This document shows positions 38,527-46,601 of a DNA stretch of 64,000 nucleotides, piece after piece (positions within the stretch are counted from its first letter, which is position 1; each line of letters opens with the position of its first letter). The stretch comes from Ulvibacterium sp. (lineage in GTDB: Bacteria; Bacteroidota; Bacteroidia; Flavobacteriales; Flavobacteriaceae). The notes beneath the pieces were generated by a model. It had not been told where the DNA came from and did no database searches. It saw nothing but the letters and a program-made list of their open reading frames with translations. Position numbers and translations under genes: made by a program. The stretch is taken from the NCBI RefSeq assembly GCF_028285715.1, contig NZ_JANQOO010000035.1:310001-374000 (forward strand). Direction: 5' to 3'.

Positions 38527-39297
38527 CTAATAATCCGAATACTCCGTAGGGTACAACAATCGGGTATCATTACGGGAAACGGTATTTTGATATTTAGGCA
38601 TCACCTTTAACTTTTCCCATTCAGGGGATTCCACAAAAGCCTTCCAATTGGCATCCCGGATTTCCCGATTTAAATGGGTCGTCATATACATCAAATTGGG
38701 CATATGGCCCCCAGAAAGTACTTCGGCATAAAATACGGCATTGAAATCCAACTGGTCAAAAAGTTTTACTTCCCCGCCCGCATTGAACATATCCACTTTT
38801 TTTCGATATAGATTTTCCGTAGCTGCCTCATAACTGCGCAGTTCATAGATACGGTCCTTGCGGGGACCCTCCAATTTTGAAGGTTCCATTTTGGGCATAT
38901 CTATAAAGGCCTTCATAAAAATGGATTCTATGCGTTTGTAGGGCGCCTTATCGTGGGCCGCTTCCCAGTAGGTTTTCCCGGCCTCTTGATGGGTCTTGTC
39001 CTTTGCCAAGGTATCGTCCAGTAATCCAAATTCCACAATCGATTTAAAAGGAATTAGCACGTAAGTCTGTTTGGGAATAGTACCATCATCCTGAGGATGG
39101 GGCTTAAAGACACCGACATTTTCAATTCCCAAACGTTTCAGGCTCGGCAAGAAGGCATTTTTCAGATAATCGTCCGTGGTCTGCTGCTGGGTCTCTGTAT
39201 CAAACGTGTAGATTTTAAGTTGATAGTACTCTCGAGCCTGGGCATGTAGGGAAAGGGAACAGATAAGGGTAATTACAAAAAGGCCTATTTTTTTCAT
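38527..39297 (-). CDS. exported NIPSNAP family protein
   Basis: A 256-residue protein with a signal peptide ending LSLHAQA and two ferredoxin-like NIPSNAP repeats, YYQLKIYTFDTETQQQ (first, about 24-130) and RIYELRSYEAATENLYRKK (second, about 148-250). Bacterial NIPSNAP proteins belong to the dimeric alpha-beta-barrel group; the exported version is common in Bacteroidota and has no settled role. Its start codon overlaps the GNAT stop (ATGA), making it the last gene of a PH-GNAT-NIPSNAP operon. Confidence 0.93.
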   Translation of the reverse strand: MKKIGLFVITLICSLSLHAQAREYYQLKIYTFDTETQQQTTDDYLKNAFLPSLKRLGIENVGVFKPHPQDDGTIPKQTYVLIPFKSIVEFGLLDDTLAKDKTHQEAGKTYWEAAHDKAPYKRIESIFMKAFIDMPKMEPSKLEGPRKDRIYELRSYEAATENLYRKKVDMFNAGGEVKLFDQLDFNAVFYAEVLSGGHMPNLMYMTTHLNREIRDANWKAFVESPEWEKLKVMPKYQNTVSRNDTRLLYPTEYSDY

Positions 39298-39767
39298 GGG
39301 TATTGGTTTTGGCGGAAAGATACATCTTTTTGAAAACAGACACTATTTTCCATGTTTTGGTAAGGTTCATAATTGGGAATTACAGCATATCCATTCTTTT
39401 TATACAGTGCAATAGCCTCAGGTTGCCGTTTTCCGGTTTCCAAAATACAATGGGTGTAGCCCAATTCGGCCGCCCATTGTTCCAACTCCTGTAATACGGC
39501 ACTGCCTATTCCCGCTCCTCTAGCTTCCGGGATCACATACATGCGTTTTACCTCCATAATCCCATCCTTAAACTCCTTAATGCCCCCACAACCCACTGGG
39601 ACTTTTTCGCGGAATGCAACTATGGCATGACCAATGTCCGTGATTCCGTTGAATTGGTGATAAAAGGCATGATCTTCTCCATCACGAATCGCCAGATCCG
39701 CATCCAATAGAGCCACGAGTTGAATGAAATTAGCATGGGAAGAGTCTGTTCTGTGAAACGTAATCAT
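39294..39767 (-). CDS. GNAT family N-acetyltransferase
   Basis: A 157-residue acetyltransferase with CoA loop PEARGAGIGSAVLQELE, preceded by VGCGGIKEFKDGIMEVKRMYV and followed by ILETGKRQPEAIALYKKNGYAVI. The substrate is unknown. Both its start and its stop overlap neighbouring genes by 4 bp, so it is translated with the PH-domain and NIPSNAP genes. Confidence 0.93.
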   Translation of the reverse strand: MITFHRTDSSHANFIQLVALLDADLAIRDGEDHAFYHQFNGITDIGHAIVAFREKVPVGCGGIKEFKDGIMEVKRMYVIPEARGAGIGSAVLQELEQWAAELGYTHCILETGKRQPEAIALYKKNGYAVIPNYEPYQNMENSVCFQKDVSFRQNQYP

Positions 39768-40309
39768 AGTGTGCTGTCTTTTCGTATATCATTTAAAATT
39801 TCTCGAATTTCCTTAAGTACTTTAAGGGTTTCTTTTTGGGTGTCCTCTCCTTCTCGATGAACAGTACCCTTGTTTTCATTCACTAGCAGTTGCCTTTGGT
39901 GCAGTACCTGCTTCTTAAAACTCGATGAATCAACAATTCCGATTAATTTCATGTCGCTGCCCTTGGGATTGCTATTCCCCGCTGTTTCTATTTTTAAGAT
40001 CCGTAGATCGAGGTATTTCAACAAGGGATTTTCAATAAAAGTAAGATCTTGTATGTTTTCCAAAGGGATAGTTTTTTCCACCTTGAACAACACCCCTTTT
40101 TTGAACTCCAAATGTTTTTGTGTCAAAAAACATTTGAGATTTTGGTAATAGCGATTGGACATCACCTGCCCTAAACCTAAAAACCAAGGTAAGAGTAAAG
40201 GAATCCCGACTACTGAAATGGTCAAGAAAAAAGCGACCGTAAGCAAGACATAGGTTTTGATCTTTGGATTAAAAGTGGCTTCTTTCACAGTTGGTATGGT
40301 GTTGGGCAT
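39764..40309 (-). CDS. membrane protein with bacterial PH domain (YdbS/DUF304-like)
   Basis: A 181-residue protein. A hydrophobic hairpin (about 18-46, VLLTVAFFLTISVVGIPLLLPWFLG) is followed by a bacterial pleckstrin-like domain: YQNLKCFLTQKHLEFKKGVLFKVEKTIPLENIQDLTF and YLDLRILKIETAG are diagnostic. The C-terminal 40 residues form a charged helix. Such proteins sit in the inner membrane; function is unknown. It follows the 5'-nucleotidase gene by 12 bp and couples to the GNAT. Confidence 0.88.
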   Translation of the reverse strand: MPNTIPTVKEATFNPKIKTYVLLTVAFFLTISVVGIPLLLPWFLGLGQVMSNRYYQNLKCFLTQKHLEFKKGVLFKVEKTIPLENIQDLTFIENPLLKYLDLRILKIETAGNSNPKGSDMKLIGIVDSSSFKKQVLHQRQLLVNENKGTVHREGEDTQKETLKVLKEIREILNDIRKDSTL

Positions 40310-40321
40310 GCGGTATATGAT

Positions 40322-41230
40322 TTAAATGGTTAACGTAACTCCATTTCCATTTTTGTTCCTAGCGGCATCCCAATAGAAATCGACTCGGCCCAAATTTATG
40401 CCAAAACAACCTACTTGGTTTACCAACACTTCCTTGTCACTACGATTTTTCACCACGGTCGGTTTTTCCAAAAATGTATGGGTATGGCCCCCAATGACTA
40501 AATCCGTATGTCGGGTGGAGGCGGCCAGTTTCACATCACTGGGTCGGTTTTCGTTTTTATACTTATATCCCAAATGGGATAGGCAGACAATGAGATCACA
40601 ATGCTCGTCCTCTTTTAGGATACGTTCACTATCCAACGCTGTCTCGTAGGGATCTAGATATAGGGTCTCCTTGTAATGTTTTTGGTTGACCAAGCCCTCC
40701 AATTTGATCCCTAGGCCATATACCCCCACGTTTATCCCATCTACCGCATACACAGAAAAGGGTTTTACAAGACCATCCATAAGGGTATTGCTGAAATCAT
40801 AGTTACTCGAAAGCAGCTGAAAACGGGCATTGGGGAGTTGTGTGAACAAACCTTCGATGCCATTGTCGAAATCGTGATTCCCTATGGTAGCGGCATCATA
40901 TCTCAACAAGCTCATGAGCTTAAATTCCAGCTCACCACCGTAAAAATTGAAATAAGGTGTGCCTTGAAAAATATCACCGGCGTCGAATAACAAGGTGTTC
41001 GGATTTTCTTCACGAATACGTCGCACCAAAGCTGCTCTTCGAGCCACCCCGCCCAGGTCGGGATAGTCCGAGTGACTTTTCGGAAACGGTTCAATATGGC
41101 TATGTACGTCATTGGTATGAAGAATGGTAATATGCCTTTGCCGTGAGGAACATGAACCCATGGAAAGCCCACCCAACCCCAAAAGCGCGGAGGATGCAGT
41201 AGTTTTTGTTATGAAGTTTCGTCGGTTCAT
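40322..41230 (-). CDS. 5'-nucleotidase-type metallophosphoesterase (N-terminal half of an UshA-like enzyme)
   Basis: A 302-residue exported protein with a twin-arginine motif (NRRNFIT) and a lipobox-like Cys27 (SMGSC). The calcineurin-like domain is complete: ILHTNDVHSHIEP, LLFDAGDIFQGTP, TIGNHDFDNG, SHLGYK and VIGGHTHTFLEKP. The substrate-binding C-terminal domain that UshA-like enzymes normally carry is absent and is instead encoded 545 bp upstream as a separate gene. Probable role: periplasmic or surface nucleotide dephosphorylation for phosphate and nucleoside salvage. Confidence 0.92.
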   Translation of the reverse strand: MNRRNFITKTTASSALLGLGGLSMGSCSSRQRHITILHTNDVHSHIEPFPKSHSDYPDLGGVARRAALVRRIREENPNTLLFDAGDIFQGTPYFNFYGGELEFKLMSLLRYDAATIGNHDFDNGIEGLFTQLPNARFQLLSSNYDFSNTLMDGLVKPFSVYAVDGINVGVYGLGIKLEGLVNQKHYKETLYLDPYETALDSERILKEDEHCDLIVCLSHLGYKYKNENRPSDVKLAASTRHTDLVIGGHTHTFLEKPTVVKNRSDKEVLVNQVGCFGINLGRVDFYWDAARNKNGNGVTLTI

Positions 41231-41240
41231 TTTTGAAATT

Positions 41241-41275
41241 CAAGTATCAAGTTCAAATACAAGTTCATACTTAAA
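41241..41275. repeat. degenerate CAAGT repeats left of the four-helix gene
   Basis: CAAGT recurs at 41241, 41248 and 41260 in low-complexity sequence (TCAAGTTCAAATACAAGTTC). The matching units on the other side of the four-helix-bundle gene are in inverted orientation (ACTTG). Confidence 0.45.
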
Positions 41276-41326
41276 TGTAAATTCAAATATGTTTTCGGCT
41301 AGGAACTAACCCTAATTGAAAAAATG

Positions 41327-41677
41327 CTATTTCTTATTTTTTATAATAGTTGCCATTATTTTAATTAATTGTTCGGCTTCATCCAAGAGAATCGGTATCT
41401 GAGATTGATCCGCACATCCTAATTTGTGCAATACTTTAAGACTAACCCTTGATTCTTTAAGTTCTTTTAAACTAATGGAAGCTTTATTGATGTAATCCTT
41501 GTTGCTGTTGGTCCCTTGTGCCTCACCAAAATTAAGGGCTGCACTACCACCAGATCGCAATAATTGATTACCGTAATATTGACCTACCATATCTTTTGGC
41601 AACTTTTTACAGAACAAAGCGACATGTGCTGCAAATTCAACCAGCCTATTTTCTAAGTCAAATTTTTTAACGGACAT
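41327..41677 (-). CDS. four-helix-bundle protein (S23/Avd-like)
   Basis: A 116-residue helical protein. QYYGNQLLRSGGSAALNFGEAQG is the hallmark of the family first known from 23S rRNA intervening sequences and related to the Avd protein of diversity-generating retroelements. The C-terminal half is two Leu-rich helices ending in a Lys cluster. No reverse transcriptase is nearby. It sits between the two halves of a 5'-nucleotidase and is flanked by short inverted CAAGT-type repeats, which suggests insertion. Function is unknown. Confidence 0.92.
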   Translation of the reverse strand: MSVKKFDLENRLVEFAAHVALFCKKLPKDMVGQYYGNQLLRSGGSAALNFGEAQGTNSNKDYINKASISLKELKESRVSLKVLHKLGCADQSQIPILLDEAEQLIKIMATIIKNKK

Positions 41678-41742
41678 TATTGAGTTTTATATAAACATAA
41701 ATTTCAAAATATGGCTTTTCTATTGATCAAAAATGAAATTAG

Positions 41743-41770
41743 TTGCACTTGCACTTGCACTTGAACTTGA
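41743..41770. repeat. GCACTT hexamer array right of the four-helix gene
   Basis: Three perfect GCACTT units (41745-41762) followed by GAACTT (41763-41768). The array ends just before the stop codon of the 5'-nucleotidase C-domain gene. Confidence 0.75.
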
Positions 41771-41774
41771 GTTT

Positions 41775-42527
41775 TCATTTTAGACGTACAAACCGGTTAT
41801 CGATTTTTGGATTTAAGGTGTCCACTTTTCCAAAATAATCGATCAGCATATTGCGAATTTTGTAATCGGTTTCAAAGACCTCAATGGCCTCTCTGAAGAA
41901 TATCATATTGTCCCCTCCGGAAACCAGATAGCTTGATGTTGCGATATAATAGATGCGTGTACCATCAATAGGTTTTCCCTGAATGGAGGCCGACTTAAGA
42001 CTTCCGTCCCGATTTAGGACAACCTGCATTCCGGAAATGGGGTGTGCCCGTTTCGCTCGCACCAAATAGGAAACCAAATCCCGAACCGAGGTTCCTTGGA
42101 GTGCTACCACCGTAACCGTATTTTCAAAAGGCATAACTTCATAGGCATTCCGAGCCGATACCTTACCCTTGGAAAGGATAGACCGGATACCCCCGTGGTT
42201 GAACAAAACGAAATCAATGTCCTTTCCGGTACGGGATTTAAAAATAGGTCGGGTTTCGGACATCATAATATCCGCTAAGAGATTTCCGGCTGTGGTATTG
42301 TATTCTCCATCCCCTTTCGAGATTTTTTTTGGGGCATAGGCCAAGGCACTGTCCAATACCTGGTTCAGTCGCCGGCTATAGGGGTGAAGAAAAGTTTCCA
42401 CAGAATCGTATGAAGGTAAGGAATCATCAATTTGTAGCTGGGACGCTTTAATTTGTGACAGTACGGGCGGATTTTGATGGCAAGCTAACAAACAACCAAT
42501 TGTTATAAATACAACAAAATGTTTCAT
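41775..42527 (-). CDS. 5'-nucleotidase C-terminal domain lipoprotein
   Basis: A 250-residue lipoprotein; the signal peptide KHFVVFITIGCLLAC ends in a lipobox. The body is the substrate-binding domain of UshA-like nucleotidases: TTAGNLLADIMM, FNHGGIRSILSKGKVSARNAYEVMPFENTVTVV and YYIATSSYLVSGGDNM. No metallophosphoesterase domain is fused; that half is the separate gene at 40322-41230. The two probably work as a complex at the same membrane. The ATG at 42527 is chosen because it gives a proper lipoprotein signal. Confidence 0.92.
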   Translation of the reverse strand: MKHFVVFITIGCLLACHQNPPVLSQIKASQLQIDDSLPSYDSVETFLHPYSRRLNQVLDSALAYAPKKISKGDGEYNTTAGNLLADIMMSETRPIFKSRTGKDIDFVLFNHGGIRSILSKGKVSARNAYEVMPFENTVTVVALQGTSVRDLVSYLVRAKRAHPISGMQVVLNRDGSLKSASIQGKPIDGTRIYYIATSSYLVSGGDNMIFFREAIEVFETDYKIRNMLIDYFGKVDTLNPKIDNRFVRLK

Positions 42528-42646
42528 TTTTAAAACCCTAAACCTTTTTATCTTAGCAAATGGATATGCGCGGATATTCTTTACATTTGTGGAACCCCGT
42601 TTTTTGAAAATCAAAGGACTCGAATGCCTACAAAATGTAAAAATAA

Positions 42647-43177
42647 ATGTTTAAGGGAATAAAAGATAAATTCAAGCATAAATCCGCCGTTAAATTTTTA
42701 AAGGAAGAAATGGGCAAACCTGCGCCGACAGTAAATCGGAGCAGTGGTATAACCTCGGTGGGCTGTATTGTGGATTTGGATAGATTTGACAAGGCCGAGG
42801 TTTTTTTTGAGTTTGTAGAGGAGTATAAATTACGTCCCAATGCGGTAAAAATTATTGGGTACAAAAGTTATTACGATAAAAATTCCCCGTATTCCACACC
42901 GGTATTCTCTGATAAGGATTTAGGTTGGAACGGAAATATTGAAAACAGTTATGCCCTTGAATTTTTGAGTAGGGAATATGATTTATTGGTCAATTATTTT
43001 GATGAGGAGAACTTGCTTATCCAGTTGATGAGCATTAAAGCCAAGGCTCGGGTTAGGGTAGGATTCAAAACTGTTGACCAAAATTTTAACGATATCATAT
43101 TAAACCTACCCCTAAAGGATTTCAAGACTTTTAAAATGGAATTAAAAAAGTATCTGGGCGTACTTAACGAGATTTGA
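42647..43177 (+). CDS. DUF6913-type conserved protein
   Basis: A 176-residue cytosolic protein, [20 protein letters not shown] at the start, with [18 protein letters not shown] and VKARVRVGF-like strands ([18 protein letters not shown]). I recognise it as a flavobacterial family found directly upstream of dapA (DUF6913 from memory). Function is unknown. Its stop overlaps the dapA start, so it is coupled to dapA and may modulate lysine and peptidoglycan precursor flow. Confidence 0.85.
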   Translation: MFKGIKDKFKHKSAVKFLKEEMGKPAPTVNRSSGITSVGCIVDLDRFDKAEVFFEFVEEYKLRPNAVKIIGYKSYYDKNSPYSTPVFSDKDLGWNGNIENSYALEFLSREYDLLVNYFDEENLLIQLMSIKAKARVRVGFKTVDQNFNDIILNLPLKDFKTFKMELKKYLGVLNEI

Positions 43178-44070
43178 TGATGGATACTATAAGAGGTACT
43201 GGCGTTGCTTTGGTAACCCCGTTTAACAAGGATTTATCTATAGATATCAAAGCCCTTGGACGCATTGTCGACTATTGCGTCAATGGTGGAGTGGATTATC
43301 TGGTGGTGCTAGGTACCACTGGCGAATCCGTTACTTTGAACAAGGCCGAGAAAAAACTGGTCATGGAAGCGGTTATCGCTGCCAATGCGGGAAGGCTTCC
43401 CTTGGTTTTGGGCATCGGCGGAAATAGTACCTATCGTATCGTTGATGAGGTTAAGGCATTTGAATCAAAGCATTTTGAGGCTATACTTTCCGTCTCACCC
43501 TATTATAACAAACCTACACAAGAAGGTATTTACCAGCATTTTAAGTCCATTTCCGAAGTTACCGACAAGCCCATTATTCTGTACAATGTACCAAGCAGGA
43601 CAGGTAGTAACATGTTGCCGAGTACGGTGCTTCGATTGGCCAATGATTTTGAAAACGTTGTGGGAATCAAGGAGGCCTCGGGGGATATGATCCAAGTAAT
43701 GGACCTAATACAGAACAAACCCGAGGATTTTATGGTAATCTCCGGAGATGATATTACTGCATTACCAACTGTATTGGCCGGTGGATCCGGGGTGATTTCG
43801 GTTTTGGGGCAGGCCGTTCCCAGGGAATTTTCGACTATGATCCGCTTGGGCCTTGAAAACAGGTCGGACGAGGCCTATGCATTACATTACAAGCTACAGG
43901 AAGGGATGTCCCTCATCTTCCAAGAAGGCAATCCTGCGGGCATCAAGGCGGTTTTTGAAATTTTGGGCCTATGTGGTTCAACGGTACGCTTACCGCTGGT
44001 GGAGGCAACACCGCAATTAAAGCAAATTCTCAAGGATTTTGTGCTACCTTTTAGCGAGGTCCATGCCTAA
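43177..44070 (+). CDS. dapA: 4-hydroxy-tetrahydrodipicolinate synthase
   Basis: A 297-residue cytosolic aldolase that condenses pyruvate with aspartate semialdehyde, the first committed step to diaminopimelate. [10 protein letters not shown], the GTTGES loop, Tyr in LYNVPSRTG and the Schiff-base Lys in VGIKEASGD are present. The start is ATG 43177 or the next codon at 43180; the first overlaps the upstream stop (TGATG). The partner dapF lies 24 kb away in this window. Confidence 0.97.
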   Translation: MMDTIRGTGVALVTPFNKDLSIDIKALGRIVDYCVNGGVDYLVVLGTTGESVTLNKAEKKLVMEAVIAANAGRLPLVLGIGGNSTYRIVDEVKAFESKHFEAILSVSPYYNKPTQEGIYQHFKSISEVTDKPIILYNVPSRTGSNMLPSTVLRLANDFENVVGIKEASGDMIQVMDLIQNKPEDFMVISGDDITALPTVLAGGSGVISVLGQAVPREFSTMIRLGLENRSDEAYALHYKLQEGMSLIFQEGNPAGIKAVFEILGLCGSTVRLPLVEATPQLKQILKDFVLPFSEVHA

Positions 44071-44177
44071 ATCATTTGGCTTCAGAACGTTAAATCTTAG
44101 CTAAAAAACTAGGGAACCAAAAACAAGACGCTACTTTAGCATTAGAGAATTTGTTTTTTATATCCATCAAGAATCCC

Positions 44178-44185
44178 TAATTTTG
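44178..44185 (+). promoter_or_regulatory. -7 element immediately before bamD
   Basis: TAATTTTG matches TAnnTTTG exactly but ends only 4 bp before the annotated bamD ATG, which would put the transcript start at or just inside the start codon. T-rich sequence lies 19 bp upstream. Confidence 0.35.
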
Positions 44186-44189
44186 CAAA

Positions 44190-45047
44190 ATGTTTTCGAA
44201 AAAAGCTCTACTTTCCTACGCAGCAATAATGGCGGGTATGGCATTTGCCCTCCAATCTTGTAGTGAGTATCAGAAGGTACTTAAAAATGAAGAAGTGAAG
44301 CCCAAGTATGATCTGGCCCAGAAGTATTATGAAGAGGAAGATTATAAGCGCGCTAATCGTTTGTTTGAACAAATTGCCCCCAAATATGTGGGAAAACCAC
44401 AAGGGGAACGGGTAATGTTCTTTTTGGCGAATACTTATTTTCAACGGGAGGATTTTAACATGGCGGGCTACCAGTTTGAACGATTTATTAAGTCTTATCC
44501 CAAAAGTGATAAAGTGCCCGAGGCCTCGTTCTTGGGTGCCAAAAGCTATTATGAACTATCTCCGGAGTATACCTTGGACCAAACGGATACCGATAAGGCC
44601 CTTGCAAAATTGCAAACTTTCATAAATACCTATCCGGATTCTGAATTTTTTCCGGAAGCTAATGACATGGCCCAGGAACTTACTACAAAAAAGGAAAAGA
44701 AAGCGTTTGAGATTGCAAAGCAGTATAATAAGTTGGGTGAATTCAATTACGATATGTTGAAATCGGCCATAGCCTCTTTGGACAATTTTGTTTCTGACTT
44801 TCCTGGTTCCATATATCGTGAAGAAGCTCTTTATGTTAAGGTGGAGGCTACGACCAATTTGGCCTTGAATAGTTTTGAGGCTTTAAAACCGGAAAGATTG
44901 CAAACGGCAAAAGCGGCGTACAACGTGTTGAAAAAACAATATCCGGAAACCAAATATGCGGAAGAAGCGGACAACCTTTTGGAAACCATAGAAAAGGAAC
45001 TCGCCAACAGTACTATTGTTTTAAATGATAATAAGGAAGCTAAATAA
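44190..45047 (+). CDS. bamD: outer membrane assembly lipoprotein BamD
   Basis: A 285-residue lipoprotein of the BAM complex, which inserts beta-barrel proteins. The signal peptide ends ALQSC (lipobox, Cys24), followed by five TPR-like helical pairs: YDLAQKYYEEEDYKRANRLFEQIAPKY, FFLANTYFQREDFNMAGYQFERFIKSYP and later repeats up to about 270. It begins a run with rpoZ, coaBC, porD and recN. The TonB receptors elsewhere in this window would be clients. Confidence 0.93.
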   Translation: MFSKKALLSYAAIMAGMAFALQSCSEYQKVLKNEEVKPKYDLAQKYYEEEDYKRANRLFEQIAPKYVGKPQGERVMFFLANTYFQREDFNMAGYQFERFIKSYPKSDKVPEASFLGAKSYYELSPEYTLDQTDTDKALAKLQTFINTYPDSEFFPEANDMAQELTTKKEKKAFEIAKQYNKLGEFNYDMLKSAIASLDNFVSDFPGSIYREEALYVKVEATTNLALNSFEALKPERLQTAKAAYNVLKKQYPETKYAEEADNLLETIEKELANSTIVLNDNKEAK

Positions 45048-45058
45048 CATTATTCCAC

Positions 45059-45391
45059 ATGAATATGAACGATCTGAAGAATTCAAAGGCGCCAGTCTCT
45101 ACCATTACTATCAACAAGAACGAGTTTGATGCAAAAACCGATAATATTTACGAGGCTATTTCCATAACCGCCAAAAGAGCGGTGCAGATAAATTCTGAAA
45201 TTAAAAAGGAACTTCTGGAAAAACTGGAGGAGTTTGCCACCTATAGTGACAGTTTGGAAGAGGTTTTTGAGAACAAGGAACAGATAGAGGTATCCAAATT
45301 CTATGAGAAATTGCCAAAACCCCATGCCTTGGCCATAGAAGAATGGCTGCAGGATAAGATATATCACAGGAATACGGAGAAAGACGTTTAG
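45059..45391 (+). CDS. rpoZ: DNA-directed RNA polymerase omega subunit (Bacteroidota type)
   Basis: A 110-residue protein recognised by TDNIYEAISITAKRAVQIN, the omega-like core helix in which the usual proteobacterial sequence is strongly altered, followed by an acidic stretch and the conserved LPKPHALAIEEWLQDKIYHR. Omega stabilises the beta-prime subunit. It lies between bamD and coaBC, its normal neighbours in this phylum (in many bacteria rpoZ is next to gmk). Confidence 0.85.
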   Translation: MNMNDLKNSKAPVSTITINKNEFDAKTDNIYEAISITAKRAVQINSEIKKELLEKLEEFATYSDSLEEVFENKEQIEVSKFYEKLPKPHALAIEEWLQDKIYHRNTEKDV

Positions 45392-45395
45392 TGCC

Positions 45396-46601
45396 ATGTT
45401 CGGCGGCAAAAACATCCTCTTGGGAATTACAGGAGGGATTGCAGCCTACAAGACAACGTTTCTTGTCCGTTTACTGATCAAAGCTGGTGCCAATGTCAAA
45501 GTTGTTTTGACAGAAAGTGCCAGCTCTTTTGTTACACCCCTTACGTTAGCCACCCTTTCCAAGAATCCGGTACTGACTTCATTTGTTAAAGAAGAAAACC
45601 ATACTACGGACTGGAACAATCATGTAGAACTTGGACTTTGGGCCGATCTCATGTTGATTGCCCCGGCAACTGCCAACACACTTTCTAAAATGGCCAACGG
45701 TATCTGCGATAACTTGTTGTTGGCCATATATCTTTCTGCAAAATGCCCCGTTTTTTTTGCACCTGCCATGGATTTGGACATGTATCAACACCCTTCCACA
45801 AAGGCGTCTTTCAAGAAATTGCAGTCTTTTGGTAATATAATTATACCGGCCACTTCCGGTGAGTTGGCCAGCGGATTGCATGGAGAAGGCCGAATGGCGG
45901 AGCCCACAGACATTCTTGCTTTTATCCAAGAACACTTGTCCCCACGATCGCCATTGCATAACAAAAAGATATTGGTTACGGCGGGACCCACCTATGAAGC
46001 CCTTGATCCCGTACGCTTTATCGGGAATCATTCCTCTGGCCTTATGGGATATGAAATTGCAAAGGCTGCTGCGGATTTAGGTGCCCAGGTAATCTTGGTA
46101 TCGGGACCTTCACATTTGTCTCTGGACCACGCGGCGGTAGATCTTCACAGAGTAATCTCGGCAGAAGAGATGTACCATTTGGCGCACGACTATTTTCCGG
46201 AAATGGACATTGCCATTTGTGCTGCTGCCGTGTCCGACTATAGACCAAAGACAGTGGCCGATCAAAAGATCAAAAAGCAAGAAAACGACCTTATCCTGGA
46301 ATTGGTCAAGAACAAGGACATTTTATGGTCCCTGGGTGAACAAAAACAACATCAATATTTAGTGGGGTTTGCGTTGGAAACCGAAAATGAGATCGAGAAT
46401 GCAAAGAAAAAATTGAAAAAGAAGAACTTGGATGCCATCGTATTGAACTCCCTAAACGATTCCGGGGCCGGTTTTGGGAAATTGACCAATAAAATTACTT
46501 TTATAGACAAGAATTTAAACTTAACCGCGTTTGATGTAAAGGAGAAGTCAGCAGTGGCCTATGACATTCTCAAGGAAATTATCGATAGAATCCATGCGTA
46601 A
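45396..46601 (+). CDS. coaBC: bifunctional CoaBC (phosphopantothenoylcysteine synthetase/decarboxylase)
   Basis: A 401-residue cytosolic enzyme for two steps of coenzyme A synthesis. The FMN-dependent decarboxylase half (1-185) has LGITGGIAAYK, NHVELGLWADLMLIAPATANTLSKMANG and FFAPAMDLDMY; the synthetase half (about 190-401) has VTAGPTYEALDPVRFIGNHSSG, AAVSDYRP and VGFALETE. It overlaps porD by 8 bp. Another CoA gene, coaE, is 5.5 kb downstream. Confidence 0.97.
   Translation: MFGGKNILLGITGGIAAYKTTFLVRLLIKAGANVKVVLTESASSFVTPLTLATLSKNPVLTSFVKEENHTTDWNNHVELGLWADLMLIAPATANTLSKMANGICDNLLLAIYLSAKCPVFFAPAMDLDMYQHPSTKASFKKLQSFGNIIIPATSGELASGLHGEGRMAEPTDILAFIQEHLSPRSPLHNKKILVTAGPTYEALDPVRFIGNHSSGLMGYEIAKAAADLGAQVILVSGPSHLSLDHAAVDLHRVISAEEMYHLAHDYFPEMDIAICAAAVSDYRPKTVADQKIKKQENDLILELVKNKDILWSLGEQKQHQYLVGFALETENEIENAKKKLKKKNLDAIVLNSLNDSGAGFGKLTNKITFIDKNLNLTAFDVKEKSAVAYDILKEIIDRIHA

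Noticed and set aside
41327-41677. diversity-generating retroelement suggested by the Avd-like protein
   Set aside because: No reverse transcriptase and no template/variable repeat pair in the window; the family is far more common outside such elements.
41743-41770. CRISPR or satellite array
   Set aside because: Only four hexamer units with no spacers; a microsatellite at most.
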